Part shown: in pieces, positions 55,682 to 63,436 of the stretch
Layout of the letters: each line of letters begins with the position of its first letter
How positions within the stretch are numbered: position 1 is the stretch's first letter
Origin: Phaeospirillum sp.
GTDB taxonomy: Bacteria > Pseudomonadota > Alphaproteobacteria > Rhodospirillales > Magnetospirillaceae
Direction: 5' to 3'
Length of the DNA: 64,000 nt
Assembly: GCA_030651575.1 (NCBI GenBank)
Contig: JAUSFB010000027.1
Location: 272,897 to 336,896, forward strand
Notes under the pieces: generated by a model
The model's input: the letters and a program-made list of their open reading frames with translations, nothing else
Told to the model about the DNA's origin: nothing
The model's database searches: none
Program-made: the position numbers and the translations under genes

Positions 55682-56557
55682 TCAGACGACGGATTCGGGC
55701 GCCAGCGGCGTGGCGTAGCCGCCAATGACCGAGACGTGGCTGATGGGATCCTTCGGAGCCACCAGCATGGTCAGGCGAGGATCGATGGAGGTGACATGGC
55801 CGAGAATCTCCACCAGATGCAGCCAGACGCCGCCATGGCGGTAGATGGCCAGCAACTGGGCCGGCTCCAGCCCGCCGGCCGACAGCACGGCGCGCAGGCG
55901 GTCGCGGCTGACCTCGGGGCCGGTCTCCAGCACCAGGACAGTGCGGTCGTCGCCGGTCTCGTCATGGTCGCGGCAGGCGATCACCAGCGCCTGGGGCGGC
56001 TCGGGCGAGCCCTTGACCGGCTCGACCCCGGCGAAAGGCAGGCGGGCCACCACGCGGGGCGGCTCGCCGCTGCCCACGGTCAGGCTGGCCCACCACGGCT
56101 CGGCCTCGTCGGCGGCCTCGGTCCCCGGCGTCAGCGGCACCACGCCGACCGAGGCATGGCCGTCGGCGACGGCGCGCACCACCTGGCCGGCGCTGCGATA
56201 GGCGTGCAGGGGGGCAACCAGACCGAAATGATTGCGGGCCATCTCGATGGCGCTGGTGCTGCGGCCGGCGGCGTGAACCGCCACCATGAACGGGCCTTGC
56301 AGGGCGACCAGCGCCCCCATGATCTCGCGCCAGATACGGACCAGGGCCATCTTGGGAAACAGCCCCCGATGGCGTCCCAGCAGGCGGCGCAGGATGGCGG
56401 CCTCGCGGCCGGGGCGAAGCGTGACGCGGCCGGCGGGCTTGGCGGCGGCGATGCTTTCCACCACGGCGGATCGCTGCATCAGCAGATCGTGAATCGAATC
56501 GTCGATCCGGTCGATCTCGCGGCGGAGCAGTTCGAGGTTGGCGTTATCCTGGCTCAT
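55682..56557 (-). CDS. Chorismate mutase with degenerate prephenate-dehydratase-like domain
   Basis: AroQ-type chorismate mutase (about residues 1-95: LLRREIDRIDDSIHDLLMQR). The C-terminal ~195 residues look like a prephenate dehydratase lobe (AVADGHASVGVVPL) followed by an ACT-like tail (GDDRTVLVLETG and a GHVTSID segment). The dehydratase TRF catalytic triad is missing: PQALVIACRDHD stands where TRF and the VI segment are expected. So it should make prephenate only and may be allosterically regulated. ATG 56557 gives 291 residues and has no clear ribosome site. First gene of an operon with hisC and tyrA. Confidence 0.8.
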   Translation of the reverse strand: MSQDNANLELLRREIDRIDDSIHDLLMQRSAVVESIAAAKPAGRVTLRPGREAAILRRLLGRHRGLFPKMALVRIWREIMGALVALQGPFMVAVHAAGRSTSAIEMARNHFGLVAPLHAYRSAGQVVRAVADGHASVGVVPLTPGTEAADEAEPWWASLTVGSGEPPRVVARLPFAGVEPVKGSPEPPQALVIACRDHDETGDDRTVLVLETGPEVSRDRLRAVLSAGGLEPAQLLAIYRHGGVWLHLVEILGHVTSIDPRLTMLVAPKDPISHVSVIGGYATPLAPESVV

Positions 56558-56636
56558 GGGGTACCGGCTGTGATCCGAAAACCTATCCAAGGGGGTTTAG
56601 GTGTAGTTCGGGATCGCTCGGAAATCAAAGAAAACG

Positions 56637-56665
56637 TTGACAGTCCCGGCCTTCGACCATAGCTA
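56637..56665 (+). promoter_or_regulatory. Candidate promoter of metX-metW
   Basis: TTGACA (56637-56642), 17-nt spacer, TAGCTA (56660-56665). The -35 is perfect and the -10 is poor. I saw no SAM-II riboswitch in the 138-bp divergent spacer. Confidence 0.4.
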
Positions 56666-56695
56666 ATCGTCTCCCCGCTTTTGACAAGCGAGCCA

Positions 56696-57877
56696 ATGAT
56701 CGTGTCCGAGCCAGCGTTTCCCTCGTCTTCCTCCCCACCCGGCCTGACGGTCGAGCTGGGCCGCGACCGGCCGATCCGGCTGGATTGCGGGGTCGAACTG
56801 GGGCCGATCACCGTGGCCTATCAGACCTATGGCCGGCTCAACGCCGACAAATCCAACGCCATCCTGATCTGCCACGCCCTGACCGGGGATCATTATGTCG
56901 CCGACCCTCACCCCATCACCGGCAAACCGGGCTGGTGGAGCGAACTGGTCGGGCCGGGGCGGGTGTTCGATACCGACCGTTATTTCCTGATCTGCTCCAA
57001 CGTGCTGGGCGGCTGCATGGGAACCACCGGCCCCATGGAGACCAACCCGGCAAACGGCCAGCCCTGGGGGCTCGGCTTTCCGGTGATCACCATCGGCGAT
57101 ATGGTCCAGGTCCAGGCGCGGCTGGTGGATCATCTCGGCATCGGCCAGCTGTTCTCGGTGGTCGGCGGCTCCATGGGCGGCATGCAGGTGCTGGAATGGG
57201 CTCAGAACTTCCCCGACCGGGTGTTCTCGGCCATTCCCATCGCGGCGGCGGCGCGGCATTCGGCCCAGAACATCGCGTTTCACGAGGTCGGACGCCAAGC
57301 CATCGTCGCCGATCCCGACTGGTGCGGCGGCAACTACCTGCTGGAGGGCAAAAGCCCCCACCGCGGTCTGGCGGTGGCGCGCATGGCGGCCCATATCACC
57401 TATCTGTCCGAGCCGGCGTTGCACCAGAAGTTCGGACGCAATCTGCAAAACCGCGAGACGGTGACCTATGGCTTCGACGCCGATTTCCAGGTGGAAAGCT
57501 ATCTGCGCCACCAGGGCTCGGCCTTCGTCGACCGCTTCGATGCCAATTCCTACCTCTATATCACCCGGGCGATGGATTATTTCGATCTGGCGGCCGAGAA
57601 CGGCGGAACGCTGGCCAACGCCTTTCGCGGTACCCGCACCCGCTTTTGCGTGATCTCATTTTCCAGCGACTGGCTGTTCCCCACCTCGGAAAGCCGGGCG
57701 GTGGTCCATGCGCTGAACGCGGTCGCCGCCAATGTCAGCTTTGTCGAGGTCAAGTCCGACAAGGGTCACGACGCCTTCCTGCTGGACGAGCCCGAGTTTC
57801 ACGCCACCCTGTCCGGCTTTCTCGAAGGCGCCGCCGCCCATCGCGGCCTGCCCCGCGCCCAGGGGCCAACCGCATGA
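56696..57877 (+). CDS. metX: Homoserine O-acetyltransferase
   Basis: Alpha/beta-hydrolase-fold acyltransferase that makes O-acetylhomoserine for methionine synthesis. The 393 residues have the nucleophile Ser159 in [10 protein letters not shown], the catalytic His in KGHDAFLL, and PYLVNPT-like [16 protein letters not shown] 56696 is preferred over an in-frame TTG at 56681. Its TGA overlaps the metW ATG (ATGA), the usual metX-metW pair. Acetyl versus succinyl donor cannot be fixed by eye. Confidence 0.94.
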   Translation: MIVSEPAFPSSSSPPGLTVELGRDRPIRLDCGVELGPITVAYQTYGRLNADKSNAILICHALTGDHYVADPHPITGKPGWWSELVGPGRVFDTDRYFLICSNVLGGCMGTTGPMETNPANGQPWGLGFPVITIGDMVQVQARLVDHLGIGQLFSVVGGSMGGMQVLEWAQNFPDRVFSAIPIAAAARHSAQNIAFHEVGRQAIVADPDWCGGNYLLEGKSPHRGLAVARMAAHITYLSEPALHQKFGRNLQNRETVTYGFDADFQVESYLRHQGSAFVDRFDANSYLYITRAMDYFDLAAENGGTLANAFRGTRTRFCVISFSSDWLFPTSESRAVVHALNAVAANVSFVEVKSDKGHDAFLLDEPEFHATLSGFLEGAAAHRGLPRAQGPTA

Positions 57878-58500
57878 TGATGATGGCCAACGGCAAGCTG
57901 CGCGTCGACCTCAAGCTGATCGCCGACATGGTCGAGCCGGGATCGCGGGTGCTGGACGTCGGCTGTGGCGAGGGCGCCTTGCTCGACTGGCTGGGCCGCA
58001 ACAAGGATGTGGACGGCCGCGGCATCGAACTGTCCATGGCCGGAGTGTCGGCGGCGGTGTCTCACGGCCTGTCGGTGATCCAGGGCGACGCCGACACTGA
58101 TCTCAAGGACTATCCCTCGGGGGCGTTCGACTACGTCATCCTCAGCCAGACGTTGCAGGCTACCTACGAGCCCAAGACGGTGCTGTCGCACATGCTGCGC
58201 ATCGGGCGGCGCGCCATCGTGTCATTCCCCAATTTCGGCCATTGGCGGGTACGGACCCATCTGCTGCTTCATGGTTCCATGCCGGTGACCGACACCCTGG
58301 CCTACGAGTGGTACGACACACCCAACATCCACTTTTGCACCATCCGCGACTTCCTGACCCTGTGTCGCGGCCTTGGCATCACCGTGGACAGGAGTATCCC
58401 GCTTGACCGGGAGGGCAAGGTACTGCCGCTGCCCGATCTGGAAGGCGTCGCCAACCTGTTCGCCGATCAGGGCCTGTTCGTCCTGTCGCGCAAGGCCTAG
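57874..58500 (+). CDS. metW: Methionine biosynthesis protein MetW
   Basis: Methyltransferase-like partner of MetX. The 208 residues have the SAM-binding loop [15 protein letters not shown] (about 26-40) and the MetW stretch [20 protein letters not shown]. Recent work indicates MetW activates MetX. The stop shares bases with the gluQ stop on the other strand (CTAG). Confidence 0.94.
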   Translation: MMMMANGKLRVDLKLIADMVEPGSRVLDVGCGEGALLDWLGRNKDVDGRGIELSMAGVSAAVSHGLSVIQGDADTDLKDYPSGAFDYVILSQTLQATYEPKTVLSHMLRIGRRAIVSFPNFGHWRVRTHLLLHGSMPVTDTLAYEWYDTPNIHFCTIRDFLTLCRGLGITVDRSIPLDREGKVLPLPDLEGVANLFADQGLFVLSRKA

Positions 58501-59318
58501 AAGCCCGCCATCGCCCTGACATCGGCCGGCGACGCGCCCGCTTCGCGCAGCGAGCGCAGGGTCAGCGCCCGATCGCGCTTGGCAAAGCGGCGACCATGCT
58601 CGTCGGTCAACAGGCGATGATGGGCGTAATCGGGGGTCGGCAGGCCCAGCAGGGCTTGCAGCAGCCGATGCACATGGCTGGCGCTGAACAGATCCTCGCC
58701 CCGCGTCACCAGCGTCACCCCTTGCAGGGCGTCATCGACGGTCACCGCCAGATGATAGCTGGTGGGGGTGTCCTTGCGGGCCAGCACCACGTCGCCGAAC
58801 AGCTCGGGCCGGGCCGCCACCACTCCGGCGGCGCGGTCCCGCCAGTTCAGCGCCCCGACGCGGCGGCGAGCCGCCTCCATATCCAGCCGCAGCGCATGGG
58901 AAAGACCGGCCAGAACCCGCGCTTCCCGCTCGGAGGCCGGCAGATTTCGGCATGTTCCGGAATAAAGCGGTCCGTCGGGACCGTGGGGGGCGTTGCCGGC
59001 CTGGGCGATGTCCGCGCGGCTGCAAAAGCAGGGATAAAGCAGTCCCGCCTGCTCCAGCCGGGTCAGGGCGGCGCGGTAGTCGTCGAAATGCTCGGCCTGA
59101 CGGCGAACCGGGCTTTCCCAGTCCAGCCCCAGCCAGCGCAGGTCGGCCAGGATGGAGTCGGTGAATTCCGGGCGGCAGCGACTTTGGTCGATATCTTCGA
59201 TGCGCAGCAGGAACCGCCCTCCCCCCCGCCGGGCCTCGGTGAAGGCGAACAGGGCGCCGTGGGCGTGACCGATATGCAACTCGCCGGTCGGGCTGGGGGC
59301 AAAGCGGGTGATGATCAA
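58497..59318 (-). CDS. gluQ: Glutamyl-Q tRNA(Asp) synthetase
   Basis: GluRS paralogue that loads glutamate onto queuosine-34 of tRNA(Asp). It has the HIGH motif (HIGHAHG, about 15-21), a zinc site with CFCSR and YSGTC, and the late FAKRDRA segment in place of KMSKS; the anticodon-binding domain is absent, as in the family. TTG 59318 (273 residues) gives MIITRFAPSPTGE, the standard start. The frame is open to 59543 but the promoter at 59355-59383 lies between, so an upstream ATG (59402) is unlikely. Confidence 0.9.
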   Translation of the reverse strand: MIITRFAPSPTGELHIGHAHGALFAFTEARRGGGRFLLRIEDIDQSRCRPEFTDSILADLRWLGLDWESPVRRQAEHFDDYRAALTRLEQAGLLYPCFCSRADIAQAGNAPHGPDGPLYSGTCRNLPASEREARVLAGLSHALRLDMEAARRRVGALNWRDRAAGVVAARPELFGDVVLARKDTPTSYHLAVTVDDALQGVTLVTRGEDLFSASHVHRLLQALLGLPTPDYAHHRLLTDEHGRRFAKRDRALTLRSLREAGASPADVRAMAGF

Positions 59319-59354
59319 TGGATTGCGAATGTTTGGGTTGGTGCCAGAGGAAAG

Positions 59355-59383
59355 ACCATACCATACTGCCCGTGTTACATTAA
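59355..59383 (-). promoter_or_regulatory. Candidate promoter of gluQ
   Basis: Minus strand: TTAATG (59383-59378), 17-nt spacer, TATGGT (59360-59355). Leader about 30 nt to the TTG start. Confidence 0.4.
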
Positions 59384-59400
59384 TCTCCGCAGGAGCTTTC

Positions 59401-60069
59401 ATGTCGCCCAAGCCCGCCGTTACCCTGACCGGTCCCAGTGTCGAACCCGCGTCGGGCGGTCCGGCGGCGCAGTTGGTGGTGCTGCTGCACGGCGTCGGCG
59501 TCGATGGAAGCGACCTGATCGAGTTGGCCCCGTTCCTGGCCACCGTCCTGCCCGACGCCGCCTTTGTCGCCCCCGACGCCCCCCAGGCCTTTGACCTGGC
59601 CCCGTTCGGCCGGCAGTGGTTCAGCCTTCAGGACCGCACCCCCGAGGTGATCGCCGCCGGAGTGCGCGAAACCGCGCCGATTCTCGACGCCTTCCTCGAC
59701 GAGCAACTGGCGTTGTGGGGCGTCTCCGACTCCGACATGGCGCTGGTGGGGTTCAGCCAGGGCACCATGATGGCGCTGCATGTGGCGCTGCGACGCGCCA
59801 AATCGCCGGCGGCGGTGGTGGGATTCTCCGGCGCGCTGGTGGATGTGGCCTCGCTGGCGGCCGAGATCACCGCCAAGCCCAGGGTGCTGCTGATCCATGG
59901 CGAGGCCGACGAGATTGTCAATCCCGCCAGCCTGCCCACGGCGGAACGCGCCCTGGCCAGTGTCGGCGTGCCGGTGCTGACCGAGCTGCGCCCAGGCCTC
60001 GGCCACGGCATCGACGGGGTCGGAGCCCAACTGGCGCTGAAGTTCCTCGGCCAGACCTTTGGACTATGA
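59401..60069 (+). CDS. Alpha/beta-hydrolase, phospholipase/carboxylesterase family
   Basis: Cytoplasmic esterase of 222 residues. Nucleophile Ser119 in VGFSQGTM, Asp170 in GEADEIV and His202 in GLGHGID form the triad; the oxyanion loop is LLHGVGVDG. It is the bacterial carboxylesterase/acyl-protein-thioesterase group. AGGAG precedes the ATG by 6 nt. It is divergent from gluQ; the substrate is unknown. Confidence 0.93.
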   Translation: MSPKPAVTLTGPSVEPASGGPAAQLVVLLHGVGVDGSDLIELAPFLATVLPDAAFVAPDAPQAFDLAPFGRQWFSLQDRTPEVIAAGVRETAPILDAFLDEQLALWGVSDSDMALVGFSQGTMMALHVALRRAKSPAAVVGFSGALVDVASLAAEITAKPRVLLIHGEADEIVNPASLPTAERALASVGVPVLTELRPGLGHGIDGVGAQLALKFLGQTFGL

Positions 60070-60133
60070 AGAGACCCCGGTTGCTCCTCGGCCGGCAAAC
60101 GAAGAGATTCGTTCGTCGGAGGTAAGCAAAAGC

Positions 60134-60163
60134 TTGCAATTGCCCGTCGGGAGCCCGTATTTT
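60134..60163 (+). promoter_or_regulatory. Promoter of the SRP RNA gene
   Basis: TTGCAA (60134-60139), 18-nt spacer, TATTTT (60158-60163). The expected start site, near 60170, is where the SRP RNA helix begins. Confidence 0.65.
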
Positions 60164-60168
60164 CCCGG

Positions 60169-60267
60169 CGGGAGATCGGCGACGGACGGATCGTTCGCCA
60201 ACCCGGTCAGGTCCGGAAGGAAGCAGCCGTAACGATTTCCGGTCCGGGTCGCCGTCCGGTCTCCCAC
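60169..60267 (+). ncRNA. ffs: Signal recognition particle RNA (4.5S, bacterial small type)
   Basis: The invariant SRP apical loop GGTCAGGTCCGGAAGGAAGC followed by AGCCGTAA lies at about 60205-60232, on the plus strand. The flanks pair into one long rod: GGGAGA (60170-60175) with TCTCCC (60260-60265) at the base. The RNA is about 97-99 nt, bound by Ffh. It stands just before the dnaX-ebfC-recR group, an old association also seen in Bacillus. Confidence 0.95.
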
Positions 60268-60288
60268 CTTCCCTTTATGCGCCGCAGC

Positions 60289-60948
60289 TCATTCGCCATC
60301 CGTCGGCCGGTCGTCGTCGCGGATCAGGGCCTGAACCGCGCGGGTGCGCCAACCAAACCGCACAGACCCGAACCGAACCAGCAAGGTCGTGGCGATGCCG
60401 GCCAGCGCCGCGGTTTCCGCCGGTAGCCGCAGCCCCATGGCCAGGGCGATGAAGACGACGCAGCCCATGAAAGCCGCCGCCGCGTAGAACTCGCCCGGCC
60501 GGAACACCATGGGATGGTCACGGGTGATGACGTCGCGAACCAGACCGCCGCCGACCGCGTTGATCACGCCGATCAGCAGCGCCGCTCCCCAGCCCAGGCC
60601 GAGATTCAACGCCTTTTGCGCCCCTACCATGGCGTAGATGCCAAGGCCGGCGGCGTCCACCAGCATGAAGACCATGACCGGACGGTTCAGCCGCTCGCCG
60701 AACACCATGCCGATCGCCATGGCCACCACCACCACGATCACGTAGGGGGAGCCCAGCACCGCCGGCACCTGTTGCAGGAACAGGCCGTCGCGCAGCAACC
60801 CGCCGCCGGTGCCGGTGATCAGCGCCAGAAAGAACACGCCGACGAAGTCATAGCCCTTGCGCATGGCGACCAGGGCGCCGGTCACCGCCAGCAGGAAGGT
60901 GGCGGCAAGGTCGAAGGCGATGGGAAGCTCGAACTGACCGATCAGCAT
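60289..60948 (-). CDS. TRIC/UPF0126-family membrane protein (putative cation channel)
   Basis: A 219-residue inner-membrane protein with about seven helices. The two inverted-repeat glycine motifs GTGGGLLRD and AVGGGLVRDV identify the UPF0126/TRIC family, whose members are trimeric cation channels; a metabolite role (glycine transport) has been suggested for some. It sits on the minus strand between SRP RNA and dnaX, interrupting an otherwise co-directional group. Confidence 0.9.
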   Translation of the reverse strand: MLIGQFELPIAFDLAATFLLAVTGALVAMRKGYDFVGVFFLALITGTGGGLLRDGLFLQQVPAVLGSPYVIVVVVAMAIGMVFGERLNRPVMVFMLVDAAGLGIYAMVGAQKALNLGLGWGAALLIGVINAVGGGLVRDVITRDHPMVFRPGEFYAAAAFMGCVVFIALAMGLRLPAETAALAGIATTLLVRFGSVRFGWRTRAVQALIRDDDRPTDGE

Positions 60949-61018
60949 GGCGCGTCACCGGAAAACAGGAAATCAGGAAGTCCAGACTACCCTGTCGCGA
61001 TGTTGCGGTCAGCGCCCT

Positions 61019-61047
61019 TTGCATCGGGGGGCAGTGCGATATATCCT
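61019..61047 (+). promoter_or_regulatory. Candidate leaderless promoter of dnaX
   Basis: TTGCAT (61019-61024), 17-nt spacer, TATCCT (61042-61047), then six nucleotides to the ATG. An alternative -10, TATATC at 61040-61045, has a 15-nt spacer. Confidence 0.45.
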
Positions 61048-61053
61048 GCCGCC

Positions 61054-62832
61054 ATGACCGACAGCCCCGCTTCCGTCCCCTACCGCGTCCTGGCCCGCAA
61101 ATACCGGCCGACCGACTTCGCCGGCCTGATCGGGCAGGAGGCGCTGGTGCGCACCTTGTCCAACGCCATCCAGACCGGGCGGCTGGCCCATGCCTTCGTG
61201 CTGACCGGCGTGCGCGGAGTGGGCAAGACCACCACGGCGCGCATCATCGCCCGTGCGCTGAACTGCGTCGGCATCGACGGCAAGGGCGGCCCCACCATCG
61301 ATCCCTGCGGTCGGTGCGAGCACTGCCGCGCCATCGCCGAGGATCGCCATGTGGATGTGCTGGAGATGGACGCCGCCAGCCGGACCGGCGTCGACGGCAT
61401 CCGCGAACTGATCGAAAGCGTTCGCTACCGCCCGACCTCGGCCCGCTTCAAGATCTACATCGTCGATGAAGTCCACATGCTGTCCACGGCAGCGTTCAAC
61501 GCCTTGCTGAAGACGCTGGAAGAACCGCCCGAGCACGTTAAATTCGTCTTCGCCACCACCGAAATCCGCAAGATCCCGGTCACCGTCCTGTCGCGCTGCC
61601 AGCGGTTCGACCTGCGCCGGGTCGAGATGGACGTGCTGGCCAAGCATTTCGCCGGTATCGCGGTCAAGGAAAGCGCCGAGATCGAACCCGGCGCGTTGAA
61701 GCTGATCGCGCGGGCCGCCGATGGTTCGGTGCGTGACGGCCTGTCGCTGCTGGATCAGGCCATCAGCCACGGCGCCGGTCTGGTGTCGGAGACCCAGGTC
61801 CGCGACATGCTGGGACTGGCCGACCGCGCCCGAGTGTTCGACCTGCTGGACTCGGTGATGAAGGGCGAGGTGGCGAGCGCCCTCGACCAGATCGCCGACC
61901 AATACGCCGCCGGGGCCGATCCGGCGGTGGTGCTGCAAGACATGCTGGAACTGGTCCATTGGCTGACCCGGCTGAAGGTCACCCCCGACGCCGCCGACGC
62001 CGTCACCGTGTCGGAGACCGAGCGGGTCAAGGGCCGTCAGATGTCGGATGGGCTGTCGCTGGCCGCCCTGACCCGGGCGTGGCAGATGCTGTTGAAGGGC
62101 CTTGCCGAAACCCGCTCCGCCCCTAATCCGTTGCAGGCGGCCGAGATGGCGGTGGTGCGCCTCGCCTATGCCGCCGAGTTGCCCACCCCCGCCGAATTGG
62201 TGGAACAGTTGCGCTCCAATCCTCAACCACCTCCGGCTCCCCGTGGTCCCGGCGGCGGCGGCGGTTTTGCCGGCGGGGTGGCCGATGCCGTGGCGGGCCA
62301 GCATGGCGGCGGCAATGGCGGCGGCGGCGGAGCCACCGCGTTAAAGATGCAGCCGGCTTTCGTTGCTCCCCCGGTCCAATTGCCGGCCATGCCGACCAGC
62401 TTTGTCGAGGTGGCGGCGTTGTTCGCCGAGAAGCGGGAAGGCGTCGCAGCCATGCAGTTGCGGACCCAGGTCAATCTGGTATCGTTCGAGGCCGGGCGGA
62501 TCGAGTGGCGTCAGCACAGCACCGCCGCCGGCGACCTGGCGCCCAAGGTGGCCCGCCTGCTGTCGGAATGGACCGGTCGCCGCTGGACGGTCTCGGTCAA
62601 CTCCGCCGATCCGTCCCAACCGACCCTGACCGAGCAGGAGGCCGCCGCCGAGCTGCGCCGCCGTCAGGATGCCGCCGAACACCCCCTGGTCAAGGCGATT
62701 CAGGCCGCCTTCCCCGAAGCGGTGGTGGAGGCGGTGCGCGAGCTGGAGCCCGAGATGGCGCCCGAACCCATGGCCGAATATTTCGATGCATCCATCGACG
62801 ACGAGATGCTTCCTGGAGAAGAAGACCTATGA
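61054..62832 (+). CDS. dnaX: DNA polymerase III subunit gamma/tau
   Basis: Clamp-loader ATPase. The 592 residues include Walker A GVRGVGKTT (52-60), a zinc site of Cys71, Cys85, Cys88 and Cys91, the DEVH motif in IVDEVHMLS, and SRC box VLSRCQRFD. After domain III comes a low-complexity Gly-rich linker (about 400-430) and a C-terminal tau domain of ~150 residues. I see no A-rich slippery site, so only the long form may be made. The ATG has no Shine-Dalgarno and follows a -10 box by 6 nt. Overlaps ebfC by 4 nt. Confidence 0.96.
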   Translation: MTDSPASVPYRVLARKYRPTDFAGLIGQEALVRTLSNAIQTGRLAHAFVLTGVRGVGKTTTARIIARALNCVGIDGKGGPTIDPCGRCEHCRAIAEDRHVDVLEMDAASRTGVDGIRELIESVRYRPTSARFKIYIVDEVHMLSTAAFNALLKTLEEPPEHVKFVFATTEIRKIPVTVLSRCQRFDLRRVEMDVLAKHFAGIAVKESAEIEPGALKLIARAADGSVRDGLSLLDQAISHGAGLVSETQVRDMLGLADRARVFDLLDSVMKGEVASALDQIADQYAAGADPAVVLQDMLELVHWLTRLKVTPDAADAVTVSETERVKGRQMSDGLSLAALTRAWQMLLKGLAETRSAPNPLQAAEMAVVRLAYAAELPTPAELVEQLRSNPQPPPAPRGPGGGGGFAGGVADAVAGQHGGGNGGGGGATALKMQPAFVAPPVQLPAMPTSFVEVAALFAEKREGVAAMQLRTQVNLVSFEAGRIEWRQHSTAAGDLAPKVARLLSEWTGRRWTVSVNSADPSQPTLTEQEAAAELRRRQDAAEHPLVKAIQAAFPEAVVEAVRELEPEMAPEPMAEYFDASIDDEMLPGEEDL

Positions 62833-63152
62833 AGAACCTTGGGAATTTGATGAAGCAGGCCTCGCAGATGCAGGCCAAGATGACCGAAATGCAGGCCAAG
62901 ATGCTGGAGATCGAAGTCACCGGCTCGGCCGGGGCCGGCATGATCGAGGTCACCCTGAACGGCAAATTCGAGATGAAAAAGGTCAAAATCGACAAGTCGC
63001 TGGTCGACCCCGACGATGTCGAAGTGCTGGAAGACCTGCTGCTGGCCGCCTTTAACGACGCCAAGGGCAAGGCCGAGATTCTGATGCAGGAAGAGATGTC
63101 CAAACTGACCGGCGGCCTCTCCCTGCCCGAGGGCTTCAAGCTGCCGTTCTGA
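62829..63152 (+). CDS. ebfC: YbaB/EbfC-family nucleoid-associated protein
   Basis: Small DNA-binding protein of 107 residues. MKNLGNLMKQASQMQAKMTE forms the N-terminal helix pair, followed by the conserved GMIEVTLNGKFEMKKVKID strand core. It binds DNA as a tweezer dimer. Its ATG overlaps the dnaX stop, as in many bacteria, and recR follows after a 284-bp repeat-containing spacer. Confidence 0.95.
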   Translation: MKNLGNLMKQASQMQAKMTEMQAKMLEIEVTGSAGAGMIEVTLNGKFEMKKVKIDKSLVDPDDVEVLEDLLLAAFNDAKGKAEILMQEEMSKLTGGLSLPEGFKLPF

Positions 63153-63212
63153 TTCTGCCCGGTATTCAAGAAACGGAGTTCGCGCCCGGGGAACCGAATA
63201 ACCCGACCGCAG

Positions 63213-63293
63213 GGAGTTGCGGCCAAGGGCCGGCGCGCCCCATGGCGCGAAAGCCAAGCGAACGGAGTTCGCGCCGGCGACTGAGGCAAAAAC
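63213..63293. repeat. 81-bp direct repeat, copy 1
   Basis: First of two near-identical 81-bp units between ebfC and recR (period 101 bp); it differs from copy 2 at a few bases. Contains the inverted pair GCCGGCGCG / CGCGCCGGC and the hairpin CGCGCC-CCAT-GGCGCG. A partial unit (ACGGAGTTCGCGCC) lies at about 63173-63186. On the plus strand the ATG at 63242 opens a 34-codon basic peptide ([20 protein letters not shown]...) that ends in copy 2, with no clear ribosome site. Confidence 0.8.
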
Positions 63294-63313
63294 CGCGACG
63301 CGCCACCCGACGC

Positions 63314-63394
63314 GGAGTTGCGGCCAAGGGCCGGCGTGCCCCGTAGCGCGAAAGCCAAGCGAACGGAGTTCGCGCCGGCGACTGAGGCAAAAAC
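63314..63394. repeat. 81-bp direct repeat, copy 2
   Basis: Second unit. The small hairpin of copy 1 is weakened here (CGTGCC-CCGT-AGCGCG), while the long inverted pair is partly kept. The copies are separated by 20 bp of different sequence. Confidence 0.8.
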
Positions 63395-63436
63395 AAAAGA
63401 GCCAGACTATCGGCTCGCCAATATTCTGGATGCGTA

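Noticed and set aside
56558..56695. SAM-II riboswitch upstream of metX
   Set aside because: metX is a common target in alphaproteobacteria, but I could not find the pseudoknot pairing or the conserved core in this spacer.
63213..63394. 81-bp repeats as a CRISPR array
   Set aside because: Only two units, far longer than CRISPR repeats, one 20-bp spacer, and no cas genes.
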